Shown piece after piece: positions 61,210 to 64,000 of a DNA stretch of 64,000 nt. The number at the start of each line of letters is the position of its first letter. Positions within the stretch are counted from its first letter, which is position 1. A program made the translations under genes and the position numbers. The notes under the pieces are model-generated. The model saw only the letters and a list, made by a program, of their open reading frames with translations, was not told the origin of the DNA and did no database searches. The stretch is from Carya illinoinensis (lineage: Eukaryota; Streptophyta; Magnoliopsida; Fagales; Juglandaceae), in the NCBI RefSeq assembly GCF_018687715.1, contig NC_056755.1, positions 13,342,501 through 13,406,500 of the forward strand, given 5' to 3'.

Positions 61210-61471
61210 CTGTCATCATTTCATGTAAGTAGTACTTAATGAAAGGCAAAGAAACATGGGTACTTTAGTCGATATGGAAAAATATCAATTCAAGTTGTTG
61301 TCTCAATTTAAGGGTCGTAGGAGAGAAATATAAAACACTTCCGGAATGAATTATTTTATGTGTTTATCTATCTCTCACTTGCAGAAAATGAACTTGAGGC
61401 AAACATCCCTGGTAATCACAACAATGCCTTCAAGCACTTCAAATATATATATATATATATTGACAAATTAA

Positions 61472-61624
61472 GGGCAGTTTTGGGGCCTCATATGAGATAA
61501 AAAAAATTTCATCTAAAATCATTTCATTTCATCTCATCCATCTTATTCCTAAACATAATTCAAATACAAAATTTTCAACCAATTTTTTCAAACTTTCAAA
61601 TAAAAGATAAAAAAAAAATCCAAC
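61472..61624. mobile_element. Tourist-like MITE F, truncated by LINE 3
   Basis: It begins GGGCAGTTTTGGGGCC with TCATTTCATTTCATCTCATC arms as in MITEs A-E, and stops at the T-run that is the tail of LINE 3. The remaining part probably lies beyond the LINE. Confidence 0.55.
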
Positions 61625-64000
61625 TCTTTTTTTTTTTTTTTTTTTTTTAGAGGAAAATTTTTATTCATCAATGCTCTCAAAGCAAAGAAAAAATACAGGA
61701 AGGAGTTTCCTCCATATTCACTACTACATTAGGAACAAGTAAAGCAAATTTTGCTAATGTATGAGCAACAACATTAGTCTCCTTGCGCGCATGATGAATA
61801 GACTAGGAAGAGAAATTTTACAATTTAGACTTGATGTCGTTAATCACCATCCCATAGATAGATCAGTTACCCTTCTCCTTAGATATCATTGATCACCTAT
61901 AGAGAATCACCTTCAAGGATAATAGTTTGCAACTCCAACTCCAAGCTAAACATGATTGCATGTAAGGCCCCAGTAGCTTCTACCAATAAAGGATCAAAAG
62001 CTAATGGTCAATTAAATCTCAAGCAACTTAACACTGGCCCTTCACAATCTCTAATTACTACTCCAATCCCAATCATGCCCTTAAGTCTATCTGTTGCAAT
62101 ATCCCAATTGATTTTGTAACAATTTAAAACGGGAGGTTTCCACACTGGTATCAGAGTACTAGGCACTCCAGAAGTGGTAACCTTCTCCAAGAGATTAGAT
62201 TGCAAGTCCTATAGAAGCTCTTTAGACTGCTATGCTACCACATATGAATGCTTGAACTCACTTTGAAAGACAAATTGGTTTCTTCTTTGACATACTCTTC
62301 TTGCTACCACTGTTACCTCTTCCACAACTATTGACTCAAAGTTTAAGCAAAATTCCACAACTAGTTCAAAAAAATGTCTTCTGTTGGAAAACCTTTTTCT
62401 GAATCAGTTTAGAGCATTGGCTCCATACATCCTGTGTAGCTTGATACGACCATATAACATGAAAAATAAATTCATCTTCAAAACAGAAAGGGCATCTTGG
62501 ACTATCTATCACCTTTTTTTTTTTTTTTTTGTACAGTTTCACATTAGTAGGAAGGCCTTCTACACAAGCTTTCGAAAGAGATCCTATCAGCTTGAGGGAT
62601 ATTCAGCTTCCATAAAACTGACCACATTACACTTCCATTATTAGAGCAAGAAAGTTGGCCCTTTGATAATTCTACCAATTCCTTTTGAAAATGGTAGATA
62701 CTCCTTACTGTGAATTGTCCATTAGAAGAACTAGACCATATCAATTTATCTAGTTTATTGGTGAAACTAATGAGAATATTCATAATAATCTTAGCTTCCT
62801 CCCTCGAGAACATTTCTATAATTAAAGAAGGCCTCCATTGATTAGTGTCTGGGTTTTGAAATCCACTTATCTTTCCAAATATGAACCTCTCTCCCATTTC
62901 CAATTCTTCGCATAGTGCCTTTTTGAATTAATGATCTAGTAGCTAAAATGCTTCTCCAAATGAAAGAAGGTTTACCCACAGTTTAGCTTAAAAAAAGTGG
63001 ACTTTTGGAAAATATTTCAGTTTTAAAACTTGGGATGCTAGTGACTGAGGGTCTTGAAGTAACCTCCATCCTTGTTTTGCTAGCGTAGCCAAGTTGAAGC
63101 TTTCTAGCTTTCTAAAACTCAATCCTCCCACTACCTTAGACTTCCCCATTGTGTTTCAAGAAATCCAGTGAATTTTCCTCTCCCTTTCTTGCTGCTCCCA
63201 TCAAAAGTGCTACATCACCTTGTTAATCTCTCTGATCAAATTATGAGGGAGTTTAAAAACTCTCATATAATAAGTAGGTAAGGCTTGAACAACAGCTTTC
63301 AGAAGAATTTCTTTAGCAGCATGTGAGAGAGACTTGACTTAAAGTTGATGATTTTGTGTCTCACTTTATCTAGGATGCTTCCAAAGGACCTGGCTTGAGC
63401 TCTACCAATCGAGGCTAGTAAACCAAGCTACTTCTCATAAGGGATGCTTTATCTAATACCTGCAATGCTCAAGATTAAATCTTACGCCTCTCTCAAGGTA
63501 TTCTTGCTGAATTGGATAGAGTTCTTTTCCTTGTTGAGTCTTTATCTAGATGCATGTTCATAAATGTTTAGCAGAAAAATCAACCTACTCCATTTGAGTG
63601 AATTCGCATTGCAGCATGGCAGACTATCATATGCAAAAAAGAGATTATTAATATGAAGCTTGCCTCTTGCAAGAGAGACTCCAGTTATATCACCTATCAT
63701 CTCAGCATTATTTAACAGGGAGCTCAATGCTTCTGCACAAAAGATAAAAAGGTAAGGTGATAAATGATCACCTTGCTTAATACCTCTAGATGGTTTGAAA
63801 AAAGGCTAAGAAATACCATTTAACAAAATAGAGTAGGATACAAAATCAACACACTTCATTATTAACTCTATCCAACTCTGTGCAAAACCCATCTTGCTCA
63901 TAACAGCTCTTAGCAAAACCCACTCAACTCGATTATAGGCATTGCTCATGTCTAGCTTTAGGGCCATAAAACCATATTTGCCTAATAATCACCTATTCAT
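61625..64000 (-). mobile_element. LINE (L1-type) 3, 3' part, continues past window end
   Basis: The reverse LINE has its poly-A tail as a plus-strand T-run (61626-61648) and ORF2 sequence up to the window end. It inserted into MITE F. It is not a copy of LINE 2 by simple inspection and is also degenerate. Confidence 0.85.
61830..64000 (-). pseudogene. LINE 3 ORF2 C-terminal part (RT, zf-RVT, RNase H)
   Basis: Reading the reverse strand from the window end: an RT piece with NNLFFAYDSLPCCNANS (63600; the FADD active-site box is changed to FAYD), a zf-RVT region with FTVRSIYHFQKELVELS and WKLNIPQAD (62560-62760), then RNase H-like YKINWDIATDRLKGMIGIG (near 62100) and a tail with ATGAVKALHAI-like residues. 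There are many stops. The RT core and everything 5' of it lie outside the window. Confidence 0.8.

Larger units (their letters stand above)
53105..61471. repeat. Segmental duplication, copy 2 (decayed PANC-SDI1 segment)
   Basis: It matches 30508-38178 in the same orientation, interrupted by a 5166 bp copia element (53580-58745) and MITE E (59400-59736). It lacks 163 bp containing PANC exon 2 (junction near 59066) and about 4.2 kb containing PANC exon 1, its promoter and the intergenic repeats (junction near 60293). The right end stops at MITE F/LINE 3 inside what would be SDI1 intron 3. Confidence 0.9.

Noticed and set aside
1..64000. tRNA, rRNA, organelle-derived inserts and virus-derived (caulimovirus-type) sequences
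   Set aside because: None recognised. The tRNA-like boxes seen belong to the SINE at 48262-48363, and reverse transcriptase motifs all fit LINE or copia elements.

Overview
This is plant nuclear DNA, from a eudicot and probably a woody species. The genes have canonical GT/AG introns, the noncoding DNA is AT-rich, and three different LINEs, two copia elements, a gypsy-type LTR, CACTA ends, a TRIM, a SINE and many Tourist-like MITEs are packed between and inside genes. MITEs built from ATCTCATCTCA/GATGAGATGAG runs made me think of Fagales (walnut/pecan type), but that is only a guess.

Layout. (1) 1-10217 is a nested transposon block: a CACTA end sits in the gag of a gypsy-type element, whose very long LTR in turn abuts, and probably interrupts, a forward LINE. 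(2) 12039-22969 holds a three-exon gene for a small plastid protein of the PG18/At4g13200 type. Its 8.3 kb second intron contains a whole reverse LINE, a TRIM inside that LINE and three MITEs. (3) 25401-28181 is a five-exon VAMP72-type R-SNARE gene. (4) 29607-33302, reverse, is a four-exon pantothenate synthetase gene. (5) 37470-48851, reverse, is a four-exon SDI1-like TPR gene whose 9.7 kb first intron holds a decayed Sirevirus-like copia element, a tandem array and a SINE. (6) 48852-53104 has no intact gene: it holds a CACTA-like end and an F-box gene fragment next to an LTR and primer-binding site. (7) 53105-61471 is a second, decayed copy of the PANC-SDI1 segment. Its PANC part is dead: exon 1 and exon 2 are deleted, and exon 3 has lost both splice sites and is split by a nearly intact 5166 bp copia element. 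The last SDI1 exon in this copy is still open. (8) 61472-64000 is a MITE broken by a reverse LINE that runs off the window.

The four host genes do not form a pathway. The most informative structure is the direct PANC-SDI1 segmental duplication. One MITE is present only in copy 1 and another only in copy 2, so the two copies preserve each other's empty sites and allow the order of events to be read. From memory of locus numbers, PANC and SDI1 are also neighbours in Arabidopsis (At5g48840/At5g48850), so the pair looks like old conserved microsynteny. Exon boundaries were placed by eye from splice consensus and reading frame. No alignment or database search was run.
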